DNA of 64,000 nucleotides from Legionella sp. W10-070 (GTDB taxonomy: Bacteria; Pseudomonadota; Gammaproteobacteria; Legionellales; Legionellaceae): assembly GCF_900640175.1 (NCBI RefSeq), contig NZ_CAAAJC010000014.1:17794-81793 (forward strand), written 5' to 3'. Positions 48,814 through 60,267 of the stretch are shown here, one piece after another (within the stretch, counting starts at the first letter, position 1; the number at the start of each line of letters is the position of its first letter). The notes beneath the pieces were generated by a model, which made no database searches, was not told the origin of the DNA, and was given only the letters and a program-made list of their open reading frames with translations. The position numbers were made by a program, and so were the translations under genes.

Positions 48814-49695
48814 ATGATAAGGCCAGCAGAATTACCGTTAAATCATCGTAAAGCAGTATATCATCTCAACTTACGCTCAGAAGAAATTGCTGATTTTATT
48901 ATCACAGTAGGCGATCCTGCACGGGTTCGTCAGGTGAGTCAACACTTTGATAAAATTGAATTTAAAAGAGAGCATCGAGAATTTGTTACGCATACCGGGT
49001 TTATTGGCTCTCATCGCCTGAGTGTGATATCGACTGGTATCGGCATGCCTAATATCGATATTGTTATGACGGAAATCGACGCTTTGGCTAATATCGATTT
49101 GGAAATGCGTGAAATTCGAGAGTCAACAAAATCTCTGAATATAGTACGTCTTGGCACAACCGGCGGGCTGGGAAGAGACAGTGAGCCGGGAGATATTGTG
49201 ATTAGCCGCTATGCTGTAGGATTTGATTCATTACTTGATTACTACAGCTACGAGTTATCTACAAACCTTGGTGATTTAAGAGCGTCGCTTGATAATTATT
49301 TGTTGGAGGAAGATATTCCTTTTTTTGTGGCTGAATCATGCCCGGATTTGATAGATGGTTTTGAAGGTATGGGCACTATAGGCATTACTGCGACCTGTAG
49401 CGGTTTTTATGGGCCGCAGGGAAGAAATATTCGTCTGCCTCTTCGTTATCCTGATTTTTTAAACAAGCTGGCCGAATTCAAGTTTGCTGATTTGAAGATA
49501 ACCAATCTTGAAATGGAGACGGCTGCTATACTGGGTCTTGGTCGTTTATTTGGACATCGATGTTTGTCAATCAGCACGATCGTTGCTAACCGCACCAATG
49601 GTACCTTCACCGATAACGTCCAGGGAAATATTGATAAATTGATAACAGATTTCCTGGATCGCATACCTTATTTGTGCGAACAGTCGGCATCCTGA
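48814..49695 (+). CDS. Nucleoside phosphorylase (uridine-phosphorylase-like)
   Basis: The 293-residue PNP/UDP-family protein cleaves nucleosides with phosphate. It shows ADFIITVGDPARVRQV (phosphate loop), STGIGMPNIDIVMTE, VRLGTTGGLG and LEMETAAILGL (substrate-binding Glu). The exact base preference is not clear. The start is ATG 48814 with tagga; a 15-residue longer frame from 48769 is unlikely. Confidence 0.85.
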   Translation: MIRPAELPLNHRKAVYHLNLRSEEIADFIITVGDPARVRQVSQHFDKIEFKREHREFVTHTGFIGSHRLSVISTGIGMPNIDIVMTEIDALANIDLEMREIRESTKSLNIVRLGTTGGLGRDSEPGDIVISRYAVGFDSLLDYYSYELSTNLGDLRASLDNYLLEEDIPFFVAESCPDLIDGFEGMGTIGITATCSGFYGPQGRNIRLPLRYPDFLNKLAEFKFADLKITNLEMETAAILGLGRLFGHRCLSISTIVANRTNGTFTDNVQGNIDKLITDFLDRIPYLCEQSAS

Positions 49696-49810
49696 GTTAA
49701 ATATAAGCATTGATGTTTATAGGTTATCACGCGATTTTATTGAACCGTTCTGTGTGGTATCATTTCAAGCTAATTTTATTGTCAATAATGCATAAGGATA
49801 CGTCCTGATT

Positions 49811-52426
49811 ATGGTTTATTCAGCCAAAGAAGTTATACCCGTTAATATTGAAGATGAATTAAAGCAATCTTACCTCGATTACGCAATGAGCGTGATAGTC
49901 GGTCGTGCATTACCCGATGTGCGTGATGGACTAAAGCCCGTTCATCGGCGTGTACTCTTTGCCATGAGCGAATTGGGTAATGACTGGAATAAACCTTACA
50001 AAAAATCTGCCCGTGTTGTGGGGGATGTAATCGGTAAATACCATCCACATGGAGATACGGCGGTTTACGATACAATCGTACGGATGGCTCAACCGTTTTC
50101 CATGCGTTATATGCTCATTGACGGTCAGGGGAATTTTGGTTCTGTTGATGGTGATTTTGCTGCTGCCATGCGGTATACCGAAGTTAGAATGTCTAAAGTA
50201 GCCCATGCCCTGCTTGCTGATTTGGAAAAAGACACGGTTGATTTCAGTCCTAACTATGATGAGACTGAATTTGCTCCTGTTGTTTTACCATCAAGAATTC
50301 CTAATTTGTTAGTCAACGGCTCTTCAGGAATTGCTGTTGGGATGGCTACGAACATTCCACCTCATAATCTTACAGAAGTTATTAATGCTTGCCTGGCCTT
50401 GATTGAAGATCCCGAACTGGTCCTGGATGACCTGATGAATTATATACCAGGCCCTGATTTTCCAACTGCCGCGATTATTAACGGTAAAGCAGGGATTATT
50501 CAGGCTTATCGTACAGGCCGTGGACGGATATATATTCGTGCACGTACAGAAATAGAAACCGATGACAACGGACGCCAGGCAATTATTATTACAGAGCTTC
50601 CTTATCAGGTTAATAAAGCACGCCTGGTTGAAAAAATCGCCGAGCTTGTGCGGGAAAAACGGATTGAAGGTATTTCCGGTTTAAGGGATGAGTCTGATAA
50701 ACAGGGTATGCGGGTTGTCATCGAACTTAAACGGGGGGAAGTTGCTGAAGTTGTTTTAAATAACCTTTATGCCCATACCCAGATGCAGAATGTATTTGGC
50801 ATTAATATGGTCGCTCTGGTAGATGGCCAGCCACGTACCCTTAATTTAAAAGAAATTCTTGAATACTTTATCAAGCACAGGCGTGAGGTTGTTACAAGAC
50901 GTACGATTTTTGAATTAAAGAAGGCAAGAAATCGTGCCCATTTATTAGAAGGACTGGGGATTGCGCTGGCTAACATTGATGAGATGATTGAGCTAATCAA
51001 GCAATCACCTACGCCTCAGGATGCGAAGGAATCCCTGCTGGCAAGACTATGGCAGCCTGGAATGGTGAAATCGATGTTGCAGCACGCTGGCAGTGATGCC
51101 TGCCGTCCTGATGACTTACCAAGTGATTTTGGGTTAACTGATGCTGGTTATCGTTTATCACCCGAGCAAGCACAGGCAATACTCGATTTGCGGCTTCATC
51201 GCTTAACCGCTCTGGAGCAAGATAAAATTCTTAATGAGTTTAAGCAGTTACTGGAGGTAATTAAAGATTTGTTGGACATCCTGGCCTCTCCTGAACGGTT
51301 GATGCAGGTTATTCATGGCGAATTATTAGAAATTAAATCGCAATTTGGTGATGCGCGGCGTACCGAAATTACAGCTTCTCAGGAAGATCTTACAATTGAA
51401 GATTTAATTACGGAAGAAGACGTGGTTGTTACCTTATCACATCAAGGTTATGTCAAATATCAACCTGTTTCTGCCTACCAGGCTCAGCGTCGGGGAGGGA
51501 AAGGTAAGTCGGCCACCAACGTCAAGGATGAAGATTTTGTAGAGCGTTTAGTGATTGCAAGTACCCACGATACGTTATTATGTTTTTCTAACTACGGTAA
51601 ATTGTATTGGTTAAAGGCTTATCAATTGCCGCTTGCCAGTCGAATCTCCCGTGGTAAACCAATAGTGAACATTCTTCCTTTGGCTGCTGACGAAGCAATT
51701 AATGCCTTACTGCCAGTACGTGAATATACTGAGAGTTATTTTGTTTTCATGGCAACCAAGCATGGCACCGTTAAAAAAGTCTCTCTTGAAGCATTTAGCC
51801 GTCCTCGTTCCAGTGGGATTATTGCAATTGATCTGGATGAAGGTGACCGTTTGGTTGGTGTTGATATTACTGACGGCAGTAAGGATATTATGCTATTTAC
51901 TGATGCGGGCAAGGTTATTCGCTTTGATGAAAGCCTGGTTCGACCTATGGGTAGAACGGCGCGCGGTATCCGAGGGGTCCGTCTGCAAGAGCAGCAATCT
52001 GTAATTTCGCTGGTTGTTGCCAAGCCCCATGGAACCATTTTGACTGCAACTGAAAATGGATATGGTAAACGCACGGATGTTGGAGAGTATCGCGTCTCAG
52101 GACGAGGAGGACAGGGTGTTATTTCAATTCAGGTGAATGAGCGAAACGGTAAAGTAGTAAGAGCCTTGCAGGTCGAAGATAATGATGAAGCGATGCTAAT
52201 CACTGATAAAGGGACTCTGGTTCGCTTTAAGGTTTCTGAGCTATCTGTGATCGGCCGTAATACGCAGGGTGTACGCCTTATCAATGTGAGCGCTGGTGAA
52301 CATGTGGTCGGCATGCAGCGCATAGAAGAAATCATTGATGAACATATTTCTGACGAAACGATAGATTCGGGTGAAGGGGATAACCTGCCTGTCAATGAAG
52401 TGAATGAAGATAATAACGATGGATAG
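49811..52426 (+). CDS. gyrA: DNA gyrase subunit A
   Basis: The breakage-reunion subunit of gyrase, 871 residues. The active-site Tyr122 follows [13 protein letters not shown] and the quinolone-determining positions read Thr83 and Asp87 ([12 protein letters not shown]); Thr83 I believe is the normal Legionella residue. The C-terminal beta-pinwheel carries the GyrA-box QRRGGKGKS, which wraps DNA and allows supercoiling, and the tail is acidic. serC begins inside its last codons. Confidence 0.97.
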   Translation: MVYSAKEVIPVNIEDELKQSYLDYAMSVIVGRALPDVRDGLKPVHRRVLFAMSELGNDWNKPYKKSARVVGDVIGKYHPHGDTAVYDTIVRMAQPFSMRYMLIDGQGNFGSVDGDFAAAMRYTEVRMSKVAHALLADLEKDTVDFSPNYDETEFAPVVLPSRIPNLLVNGSSGIAVGMATNIPPHNLTEVINACLALIEDPELVLDDLMNYIPGPDFPTAAIINGKAGIIQAYRTGRGRIYIRARTEIETDDNGRQAIIITELPYQVNKARLVEKIAELVREKRIEGISGLRDESDKQGMRVVIELKRGEVAEVVLNNLYAHTQMQNVFGINMVALVDGQPRTLNLKEILEYFIKHRREVVTRRTIFELKKARNRAHLLEGLGIALANIDEMIELIKQSPTPQDAKESLLARLWQPGMVKSMLQHAGSDACRPDDLPSDFGLTDAGYRLSPEQAQAILDLRLHRLTALEQDKILNEFKQLLEVIKDLLDILASPERLMQVIHGELLEIKSQFGDARRTEITASQEDLTIEDLITEEDVVVTLSHQGYVKYQPVSAYQAQRRGGKGKSATNVKDEDFVERLVIASTHDTLLCFSNYGKLYWLKAYQLPLASRISRGKPIVNILPLAADEAINALLPVREYTESYFVFMATKHGTVKKVSLEAFSRPRSSGIIAIDLDEGDRLVGVDITDGSKDIMLFTDAGKVIRFDESLVRPMGRTARGIRGVRLQEQQSVISLVVAKPHGTILTATENGYGKRTDVGEYRVSGRGGQGVISIQVNERNGKVVRALQVEDNDEAMLITDKGTLVRFKVSELSVIGRNTQGVRLINVSAGEHVVGMQRIEEIIDEHISDETIDSGEGDNLPVNEVNEDNNDG

Positions 52427-53504
52427 GGGCTATAATTTCGGTGCAGGCCCTTCCATGTTGCCGGAGGATATTTTAAGAGAGACTCAGGCAGAGCTCTTAA
52501 ATTGGCAAAACTCAGGCATGTCAATACTGGAGACAGGTCATCGCACCCCAGAGTTCAGGCATTTAATGGAAGAGGCTGAGCAAGGGATGCGAAAGCTGTT
52601 AAACATTCCTTCCGATTATCGGGTTCTTTTTTTGGGAGGGGCTGCCCGGACGCAATTTGCAATGATTCCGATGAATTTTCTTGAAGAAGATCAGCGGGCA
52701 GGTTATCTGATAACGGGCATCTGGTCTTCAATTGCCTACCAGGAGGCTTGTAAACTAAAGAATGCTTATTGTGTAGCCAGTGATGAAAAAAATGGCTTCA
52801 CTAACGTTCCCCGGACTGCTGACTGGCAAATAAAAGAAAATACCCGCTATTTGTATTTTACCTCCAATGAAACAATCAACGGAGTCCGTTTTACCTCGGC
52901 ACCAAAGATTAAGGATATACCATTGGTAGCGGATATGACTTCCAGCTTGCTTAGTGAACCCATCGAGATTACAGAGTATGACTTAATCTTTGCCGGTGCT
53001 CAAAAAAATATTGCGAACGCAGGATTAACCGTTATCCTTGTGAAGGATAGCTTTTTAGATACCATTAGTAATAAAGCCATTCCTACCATGTTTGATTATC
53101 GCACCCATAGTGCAGCACGCTCGATTTATGCTACCCCCCCAGGTTTTAACTGTTATTTAGCGGTAAAAATGTTTCAATGGATTGAAGCGCAGGGCGGTGT
53201 GGAGACTCTTTATAAAGTTAACTGCAAAAAGGCCGCTAAACTTTATGAATATATTGATTCATCGGTCTTATATCACTGCAAAGTCTCAAAAGAGGCAAGA
53301 TCGCTGGTCAATGTTTGTTTTAATCTAAGAGAGGCATCACTTGAAGAATTATTTTTAATAAAAGCAAAGGATCGTGGCTTATTTGCTCTAAAAGGCCACC
53401 GCACTGTCGGAGGAATACGTGCCAGCATCTATAATGCTATGCCTCTGGCTGGTGTAGAAAGACTGATTGAATTCATGCATGACTTTGCTAAGGAACACAA
53501 TTAA
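52419..53504 (+). CDS. serC: Phosphoserine aminotransferase
   Basis: PLP enzyme (361 residues) for serine and pyridoxal phosphate synthesis. It begins [19 protein letters not shown], the usual SerC start, and has the PLP lysine in [17 protein letters not shown] and the [17 protein letters not shown] end. ATG 52419 overlaps the gyrA stop by 8 bases; an in-frame ATG at 52404 would add five residues. It is coupled to aroA (TAATGA). Confidence 0.95.
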   Translation: MDRGYNFGAGPSMLPEDILRETQAELLNWQNSGMSILETGHRTPEFRHLMEEAEQGMRKLLNIPSDYRVLFLGGAARTQFAMIPMNFLEEDQRAGYLITGIWSSIAYQEACKLKNAYCVASDEKNGFTNVPRTADWQIKENTRYLYFTSNETINGVRFTSAPKIKDIPLVADMTSSLLSEPIEITEYDLIFAGAQKNIANAGLTVILVKDSFLDTISNKAIPTMFDYRTHSAARSIYATPPGFNCYLAVKMFQWIEAQGGVETLYKVNCKKAAKLYEYIDSSVLYHCKVSKEARSLVNVCFNLREASLEELFLIKAKDRGLFALKGHRTVGGIRASIYNAMPLAGVERLIEFMHDFAKEHN

Positions 53505-54823
53505 TGAATTTGTTACATTTTGTAAGCAATCCGGTAGATGCTTTGCAGGGTGATATTACTGTTCCAGGAGATAAGTCTATTTCACATCGGGCTATAATCT
53601 TGGGTGCTATTGCCAAAGGCACTACTACCATTAATGGTTTTCTGGAAGGGAAGGACTGCCTGGCCACCCTCAAAGCATTCCAATCTATGGGAGTGGCAAT
53701 AGAAGGACCGGTTGCTCAACGAGTGGTGATTCATGGTGTCGGTAAATATGGCCTGCGGGCACCTCAAGACGTAATTGATTGTGGTAATTCTGGCACGACA
53801 ATGCGTCTTCTTGCCGGACTTTTGGCTGCTCAGCCGTTTGATAGCAAGCTAAATGGGGATGAGAGCCTGCAAAAAAGACCTATGGAGCGCGTAAGTCGAC
53901 CCCTGGTGCAAATGGGTGCTGAAGTAACCACTACTGAAGGCAAGCCACCCATTCATATTCGTGGTGGACATCCTTTGTATGGGATCGCTTATGAGATGCC
54001 TGAAGCCAGTGCTCAGGTAAAATCCTGCCTGCTACTGGCGGGACTTTATGCTCAGGGTGAAACAAAAATTATAGAGCCAGGGATTACTCGCGATCACACA
54101 GAAAGAATGTTGACAACTTTTTCTTATCCAATTCAGAAAGCTGAAAATACAATTATTATTAACTCTGAAAGTGAATGTCAGGGTACAGATATTATTGTTC
54201 CGGGAGATATTTCCTCTGCTTCCTTTTTCATTGTTGCAGCGACGCTCATTCCAGGCTCGGAGGTAATGATTCGAAATGTTGGTATAAATCCTACAAGAAC
54301 TGGAATCTTACAAATCCTGACGCTTATGGGTGCAGACATCGGTTTGAATAACAAACGGCTTTGTGGTGAAGAGTTAGTTGCCGATCTGTGTGTCAGGTAT
54401 GCTCCTCTTGAAGGCATTGATATTCCTTCTGATTTGGTTCCTATTGCTATTGATGAATTCCCGGTGATTTTTATTGCAGCTGCTTGTGCCAAGGGGCAAA
54501 CTTTATTGCATGGGGCAAAAGAATTACGTTGTAAAGAAAGCGACAGAATTGGAGCTATGGTGGAAGGATTGCAAAATTTAGGCGTTGAAGCACAGGCTTT
54601 TGAGGATGGTTTATATATTAATGGCGGTACATTGCAGGGAGGAGAAGTAAACAGCTTTAATGACCATCGTATTGCCATGGCCTTTGCTGTCGCCGGAGCA
54701 GTTGCAAAAAAACCAGTAATGATTAAAAATTGTCTAAATGTTGCAACTTCTTTTCCAGATTTTGTAAAAACAGCAAATAAAATTAATTTGGCTATCAAGG
54801 AAATTCATGATGAAGTCAGTTAA
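53504..54823 (+). CDS. aroA: EPSP synthase (3-phosphoshikimate 1-carboxyvinyltransferase)
   Basis: Shikimate-pathway enzyme of 439 residues. It has VPGDKSISHRAIILGAIAKG near the start, GNSGTTMRLLAGLLA near residue 90, RPMERVSRPL and the late DHRIAMAFAVAG motif. The second motif has the class II look (MRLLAGLLAAQPF). The ATG shares the last base of the serC stop, and cmk begins before its end, so serC-aroA-cmk-rpsA form one unit. Confidence 0.96.
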   Translation: MNLLHFVSNPVDALQGDITVPGDKSISHRAIILGAIAKGTTTINGFLEGKDCLATLKAFQSMGVAIEGPVAQRVVIHGVGKYGLRAPQDVIDCGNSGTTMRLLAGLLAAQPFDSKLNGDESLQKRPMERVSRPLVQMGAEVTTTEGKPPIHIRGGHPLYGIAYEMPEASAQVKSCLLLAGLYAQGETKIIEPGITRDHTERMLTTFSYPIQKAENTIIINSESECQGTDIIVPGDISSASFFIVAATLIPGSEVMIRNVGINPTRTGILQILTLMGADIGLNNKRLCGEELVADLCVRYAPLEGIDIPSDLVPIAIDEFPVIFIAAACAKGQTLLHGAKELRCKESDRIGAMVEGLQNLGVEAQAFEDGLYINGGTLQGGEVNSFNDHRIAMAFAVAGAVAKKPVMIKNCLNVATSFPDFVKTANKINLAIKEIHDEVS

Positions 54824-55502
54824 AGGTGTGCCGGTAATTACTCTCGATGGGCCAAGTGGAACTGGAAAGGGGACAATTTGTCATATGCTGGCAAATCATC
54901 TGCACTGGCATGTGTTGGATAGTGGTTGCATCTATAGGGTTTTGGCGCTTGCGGCAAGAAAAAAGAGGATTGATTTTAACAATGTTCATGCTTTATCAGA
55001 GTTGGCCTATTCACTGGATTTGAAATTTGAAACGGATCCGGAGCAAAGAGCGCAGGTGCTTCTTGATGGTAAAGATGTGATTGAGGAAATAAGAAGTGAA
55101 CAATGCGGACAGGATGCATCGCAAATTGCTGTGTTGCCGGAGGTCAGAGAGGCCTTATTGGCTCGCCAGCGTGCATTTGCAATGCTGCCGGGATTGGTAA
55201 CTGATGGGCGGGATATGGGTACCGTAGTATTTCCTGATGCGCTTTTGAAGATTTATTTACATGCATCTGCTGAAGAAAGAGCACATCGGCGTTATTTACA
55301 GTTGAAAGAAAGTGGAATTGATGCTAGCCTCGCCGAGGTTGTTGATGAGTTGGAAAAACGTGATGCACGGGATACATCTCGGCTGCATGCGCCGTTAAAG
55401 CCAGCAAAGGATGCGGCTATTATTAACACAACTGGCTTGACGATTGTACAAGTGTTCAATAATGTATTAAAATTGGTCGATGAACACTTGTTTAAGCGTT
55501 AG
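54807..55502 (+). CDS. cmk: Cytidylate kinase
   Basis: Phosphorylates CMP and dCMP. The 231-residue protein has the P-loop LDGPSGTGKGTICH near residues 13-26, DSGCIYRVLALAA, VTDGRDMGTVVFPDA and the family's KRDARDTSR lid. ATG 54807 (aggaa ribosome site) overlaps aroA by 17 bases. Confidence 0.95.
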   Translation: MMKSVKGVPVITLDGPSGTGKGTICHMLANHLHWHVLDSGCIYRVLALAARKKRIDFNNVHALSELAYSLDLKFETDPEQRAQVLLDGKDVIEEIRSEQCGQDASQIAVLPEVREALLARQRAFAMLPGLVTDGRDMGTVVFPDALLKIYLHASAEERAHRRYLQLKESGIDASLAEVVDELEKRDARDTSRLHAPLKPAKDAAIINTTGLTIVQVFNNVLKLVDEHLFKR

Positions 55503-55564
55503 GTTTTTGGGGGGAAGGTGAGAGGATCTCATTCTTCCATTAGTTTACTAAAGAGTTTATTAAT

Positions 55565-57244
55565 ATGTCTGAAAGTTTCAAAGAATTATTTGAGCAAAGT
55601 ATCGCCGGGGCGCAATTTTATCCTGGAGCTATTATTACCGCTAAAGTCATCGGTATTGATGATGACTACGTCACCTTAAATGCTGGTTTAAAATCAGAAG
55701 GCATTGTTGCTGTTGAGGAATTCCACGATAAGAATGGTGAGTTGGAAGTTAATTTAGGTGACACGGTTGAAGTAGCTTTAGATTCAGTTGAAGACGGTTA
55801 TGGTGAAACATTGCTCTCCAGAGAAAAAGCCAAGCGTCAGGAAGCATGGCGCAAGCTGTCCAAGTCTTATGATAATAACGAAACTGTGACAGGCTTGATA
55901 TCTGGAAAAGTTAAAGGTGGTTTCACTGTTGAAATTGGCTCAATCCGTGCATTTTTGCCTGGTTCTTTGGTTGATGTCAGACCTGTTCGCGATCCCTCCT
56001 ATCTGGAAGGTAAAGAATTAGAGTTCAAAGTTATTAAAATGGATCTTAAGCGTAACAACATTGTTGTTTCACGCCGCGCTGTTGTTGAAGAAGAAAGCAG
56101 TGCTGATAGACAAGCGTTACTTGAATCGCTGCATGAAGGACAAGTACTTAACGGTATTGTTAAAAATCTTACAGATTATGGTGCATTTATTGACCTGGGT
56201 GGTATTGATGGTCTCTTGCATATTACTGACATTTCCTGGAAGCGCGTCAAGCATCCAAGCGAACTCTTAACTGTCGGTCAGGATGTCCGTGTTAAAGTGT
56301 TGAGCTTTGATAGCGAACGAAACCGTGTTTCATTAGGCATGAAACAATTAGGTAATGATCCTTGGGTTGATTTGGTTGACCGTTATCCTGTTAGCAAGAA
56401 ATTACAAGGTAAAGTAACCAACATCACTGATTACGGTTGCTTTGTCGAAATTGAGGAAGGGGTAGAAGGTCTGGTTCATATGTCTGAAATGGATTGGACT
56501 AATAAGAACGTACATCCAAGCAAAGTTGTTTCCATGGGAGATCTCGTTGACGTTATGGTTCTTGAGATAGATGAAGAACGTCGCCGTATTTCGCTTGGTA
56601 TGAAGCAGTGTGTGGGTAATCCTTGGTATCAATTTTCACAAACTCACAGTAAAGGACAAAAAGTTAGCGGAAAAATTCGCTCAATTACTGATTTTGGAAT
56701 CTTTATTGGTTTGGAAGGTGAGATTGACGGATTGGTTCATCTTTCTGATATTTCCTGGAATGTTGCAGGAGAAGAAGCAGTTAAGCAATTTAAGAAAGGT
56801 CAGGAGTTGGAAGCCGTTATTCTGGCGATTGATGCTGAGCGTGAGCGAATTTCCCTTGGTTTAAAACAACTGGAAGGAGATTCCTTTACTTCTTACACAG
56901 AAGAAAATGCCAAAGGGTCTGTTGTCAAAGGTAAAGTTTCTGCCGTAGATGCTAAAACAGTGACGGTCGAACTCGCACCAGAGGTTATTGGAACTATCCG
57001 TGCTAATGAATTGTCCGAAGAAAGAGTTGATGATGCGACTAACTTCTTTAAAGAAGGTGATGATGTCGAAGCTAAGATCATCAATATTGATAAGAAAAAT
57101 CGCACGATAGCGCTTTCCATTAAAGCTAAAGATGCTCAGGAACAGGCTGAAGCCATTAAAAAATATTCGCGTAGCGGAGAAGTTGCTTCAACCACCTTGG
57201 GTGATCTGTTAAAAGAAAAAATGGCAAGTAAAGAAGGCGAATAA
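55565..57244 (+). CDS. rpsA: 30S ribosomal protein S1
   Basis: The 559-residue protein consists of six S1 RNA-binding repeats, with repeated motifs such as [24 protein letters not shown] and [23 protein letters not shown]. It brings mRNA to the 30S subunit. The length is typical of the six-domain gammaproteobacterial form. It follows cmk and is closed by a strong hairpin at 57255-57285. Confidence 0.97.
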   Translation: MSESFKELFEQSIAGAQFYPGAIITAKVIGIDDDYVTLNAGLKSEGIVAVEEFHDKNGELEVNLGDTVEVALDSVEDGYGETLLSREKAKRQEAWRKLSKSYDNNETVTGLISGKVKGGFTVEIGSIRAFLPGSLVDVRPVRDPSYLEGKELEFKVIKMDLKRNNIVVSRRAVVEEESSADRQALLESLHEGQVLNGIVKNLTDYGAFIDLGGIDGLLHITDISWKRVKHPSELLTVGQDVRVKVLSFDSERNRVSLGMKQLGNDPWVDLVDRYPVSKKLQGKVTNITDYGCFVEIEEGVEGLVHMSEMDWTNKNVHPSKVVSMGDLVDVMVLEIDEERRRISLGMKQCVGNPWYQFSQTHSKGQKVSGKIRSITDFGIFIGLEGEIDGLVHLSDISWNVAGEEAVKQFKKGQELEAVILAIDAERERISLGLKQLEGDSFTSYTEENAKGSVVKGKVSAVDAKTVTVELAPEVIGTIRANELSEERVDDATNFFKEGDDVEAKIINIDKKNRTIALSIKAKDAQEQAEAIKKYSRSGEVASTTLGDLLKEKMASKEGE

Positions 57245-57254
57245 CTTCTTCCCT

Positions 57255-57285
57255 ATAAGAAGCGTAGTTAAACTACGCTTCTTAT
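57255..57285 (+). terminator. Terminator hairpin after rpsA
   Basis: A 13-base perfect stem (57255-57267 and 57273-57285) with a five-base loop. The T run is short, but its place directly after rpsA makes termination the natural reading. Confidence 0.7.
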
Positions 57286-57439
57286 ATCCATAAAGGATTA
57301 TTCGGTTGTTAAAATTTTTCAGCATGATAAAGTACGATTACTGTAGAGAGTCGCTAAGAGAAGCCTGAGATTACAGGTTTTATCAGTGAGTATTAGTAGA
57401 CATATTGCAGTGACTGTTATTAGCCAAGGGAATAATGCA

Positions 57440-57730
57440 ATGCGCCTTTTCATGATGCTATTTTATTTAATATTAATTCTATTAGGTGTCAGTTTTGCTG
57501 CGTTAAATGCTGACTCAGTAACAGTTAATCTTTATTTTACCAAACTATCTATTCCAATTTCCGTTCTAATGACCATCATGTTAGGAATAGGTTTGCTTCT
57601 AGGTTTCCTGATTTTTATTTACCGTTATTGGCGACTCAAAGTTGAATATTTGAAAGTCAAAAATCAACTAAAGATGACGGAAAAAGAAATAAAAAACTTA
57701 AGGTCAATTCCTCTGCAAGATCAGCACTAA
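57440..57730 (+). CDS. lapA: Lipopolysaccharide assembly protein A (LapA/DUF1049)
   Basis: The 96-residue inner-membrane protein has two membrane segments (MMLFYLILILLGVSFAALNA and VLMTIMLGIGLLLGFLIFI) and a helical cytoplasmic tail ending near LQDQH, the LapA pattern. It works with LapB to tune LpxC. The start is ATG 57440; a GTG frame from 57386 adds 18 unlikely residues. Confidence 0.88.
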   Translation: MRLFMMLFYLILILLGVSFAALNADSVTVNLYFTKLSIPISVLMTIMLGIGLLLGFLIFIYRYWRLKVEYLKVKNQLKMTEKEIKNLRSIPLQDQH

Positions 57731-57827
57731 GTGAAGTTGACGATAAAAATCAGATGGTTAAGAATTTATCCGATTAGCGTTACCCTGATTATTAATTGAT
57801 TGAAAAACGAGTAACGGAGATCTTTCG

Positions 57828-58997
57828 ATGATTAATTTATGGCCATTGCTATTGCCTGCTGCTGCCTGGTCTGGTTGGTGGGTTGCCAGCCGTAATCATT
57901 CTGGCAAACAGACACACTTTAGTAATCGTTTATCTCGCGAATATGTTGTGGGCTTAAATTACTTGTTAAATGAGCAGCCTGACAAAGCAGTCGATGTATT
58001 TATCAAGCTGTTGGAGGTAGATAGTGAAACAGTTGAAACACACCTGGCTTTGGGAAGCTTGTTTCGTCGTCGAGGTGAGGTTGATAGGGCCATAAGAATC
58101 CATCAAAATTTGATTGCAAGGCCACAATTAAGTTTAAGAGAACGGAAAGAAGCGTTAATGGCACTTGGTCAGGATTATATGAGTGCCGGAGTATTTGACA
58201 GGGCAGAACGAATTTTTCTGGAAGTTGTAGAGCTTGGTGGTAGCAGGGAGGCTTCTAGCCTTCAGGGGTTACTGGCCATTTATCAACAAGAGAAAGCCTG
58301 GGAAAAAGCGCTGGATATTATAAAAAAGCTGGAGCTTTCTGCTGGTCAAAGTATGCATATCCAGGCCGCGCATTATTATTGCGAAATTGCAACTCAAGCT
58401 TTAAAGGTAAATTCATTTGATAAAGCTCAAAATGCCATCAAGCAAGCTTTGCTAATTGATAAGATGTCTGTACGGGCAAGCCTGATGCAGGCTTCGCTGG
58501 ATATTAAGAATGGCCGTTATAAGCAGGCCGCTCGTTCTTTAAAACGGGTTCCCCAGCAAGATCCTGAATTTCTCAGTGAAATTATTGAACCACTAGTGAC
58601 CTGTTATCGCGAGTTAGATGCTATGGATGAGTGTGTGGACTACTTCCAACAAACCTTGGTCGATAATCCTCGTGCTTCCACTATTTTTGTAATTGCTGAA
58701 TTTTTACGTGGCGAAAAAGGAATGGATGCCGCAATAGATTTTGTCTCTGAAAAGTTAAGCACCCATCCTTCTATCAGGGGATTAAATCGTCTTATTTTTT
58801 GGCATCTTGAAACAGCTCACGGCAAAGTGCGTGATAAATTGCAAATGCTATATGATATTACTAGCAAATTTTTAGACAACAAACCTATTTACCGATGTGG
58901 ATATTGCGGATTTGGAGGAAAACATTTGCATTGGCATTGCCCAAGTTGTAAACAGTGGGGTAGAATGAAGCCAGTTCATGGGTTGGAAGGAGATTAG
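57828..58997 (+). CDS. lapB: Lipopolysaccharide assembly protein B (LapB/YciM)
   Basis: The 389-residue inner-membrane-tethered TPR protein has a membrane anchor at residues 1-20, about nine TPRs, and a C-terminal rubredoxin-like zinc ribbon with CGYCGFGGKHLHWHCPSC. It controls LpxC turnover. The start is ATG 57828 after a good ggag site. Confidence 0.93.
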   Translation: MINLWPLLLPAAAWSGWWVASRNHSGKQTHFSNRLSREYVVGLNYLLNEQPDKAVDVFIKLLEVDSETVETHLALGSLFRRRGEVDRAIRIHQNLIARPQLSLRERKEALMALGQDYMSAGVFDRAERIFLEVVELGGSREASSLQGLLAIYQQEKAWEKALDIIKKLELSAGQSMHIQAAHYYCEIATQALKVNSFDKAQNAIKQALLIDKMSVRASLMQASLDIKNGRYKQAARSLKRVPQQDPEFLSEIIEPLVTCYRELDAMDECVDYFQQTLVDNPRASTIFVIAEFLRGEKGMDAAIDFVSEKLSTHPSIRGLNRLIFWHLETAHGKVRDKLQMLYDITSKFLDNKPIYRCGYCGFGGKHLHWHCPSCKQWGRMKPVHGLEGD

Positions 58998-59145
58998 TTC
59001 CGAACTTGATTAACGCAGGCAGGGTGTAAGTGGAGATTTTCAGGGTATTTTGGGCTGTCATTGTCATCTCTTGAAAATCTGTAATCCCGTCTTTTTAGTG
59101 AAGCTCAATAAACTAAATCTTGTCCATTAAAGTTTTGAGAAAATT

Positions 59146-60267
59146 ATGCAGTTCATTGATCTAAAGAAACAATATAAATTAATCGAAGCCGACATTTTAC
59201 GCAGTATTCATGCTGTTCTTGAGCATGGTCAATACATTATGGGTCCTGAAGTAGGAAAACTTGAAAAGCAATTGGCGGAATTTTTAGGTGTCAAGCATGC
59301 CATTGTCAACTCAAGTGGAACGGATGCTTTATTAATGGCCTTATTAGCGTTGGATCTGGAGCCTGGAGATGAGGTTATTACCAGTCCCTTCAGCTTTTTT
59401 GCTACCGCTGAAGTTATTGCGCTTTGTCAGGCAAAGCCTGTTTTTGTTGATATTGATCTGCAGACTTATAATATTGATGCGAATCAGATTGAAGCAGCAA
59501 TTACCCCTAAAACAAAGGCGATTATGCCAGTCAGCTTATATGGCCAATGTGCTGACATGGATGCCATTAACAGGATTGCCAGGCAATACGGCTTACCAGT
59601 TATAGAAGATGGTGCTCAGAGCTTTGGAGCCACATACAATGGGGTTTATTCTTGTGCGCTGTCAACAATAGGATGCACAAGCTTTTTCCCATCCAAACCG
59701 TTAGGAGGGTATGGGGATTCCGGTGCCTGTTTCACAGATGATGATATTTTAGCCGAAAGGATGCTTGAAATTCGTATTCATGGACAAAATGCAAGGTATT
59801 GCCATCGAAGGATTGGTATTAATGGACGTATGGATACCATACAGGCAGCGATTCTAATTGAAAAAATGAAACTTTTCCCTGATGAAATTATCATGCGTCA
59901 GCGAGTGGCACAGCGTTATGAACAACTTCTTGCTGGAATAGTGACGACACCCGTTGTCGCTGCAGGTAATACCAGTGTTTTTGCTCAATATACAATAGAA
60001 GTACCCAATCGGGATGAATTCCAGAAGCAAATGCAAACCCTGGGGATACCTACTGCAGTTCATTACCCTGTAGCGATGCATCTACAAGAAGCGTTAACAT
60101 CTCTCGGGTATAAGACAGGTAGTTTTCCCAATGCTGAGAGGGCGAGTAAACATGTAGTCAGTTTGCCAATGCACCCTTATTTAAGCATGGAAGAACAACA
60201 GAAAGTCACAAATGCAGTAAAAGCCTGTATTTCTTCTAATGCAGCAGTCAGTGCTTTAGTAGTATGA
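59146..60267 (+). CDS. DegT/DnrJ/EryC1/StrS-family aminotransferase
   Basis: PLP enzyme (373 residues) that usually makes amino sugars for surface glycans. Motifs are MQFIDLKKQYKLIEADI, NSSGTDALLMALLAL, EDGAQSFGATYNG and the PLP lysine in CTSFFPSKPLGGYGDSGACF. The sugar is not known. It overlaps pyrF by 4 bases (ATGA). Confidence 0.9.
   Translation: MQFIDLKKQYKLIEADILRSIHAVLEHGQYIMGPEVGKLEKQLAEFLGVKHAIVNSSGTDALLMALLALDLEPGDEVITSPFSFFATAEVIALCQAKPVFVDIDLQTYNIDANQIEAAITPKTKAIMPVSLYGQCADMDAINRIARQYGLPVIEDGAQSFGATYNGVYSCALSTIGCTSFFPSKPLGGYGDSGACFTDDDILAERMLEIRIHGQNARYCHRRIGINGRMDTIQAAILIEKMKLFPDEIIMRQRVAQRYEQLLAGIVTTPVVAAGNTSVFAQYTIEVPNRDEFQKQMQTLGIPTAVHYPVAMHLQEALTSLGYKTGSFPNAERASKHVVSLPMHPYLSMEEQQKVTNAVKACISSNAAVSALVV

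Noticed and set aside
54178..54798. 206-residue minus-strand frame inside aroA
   Set aside because: Shadow frame of aroA; Ser/Pro/Lys-rich low-quality translation.
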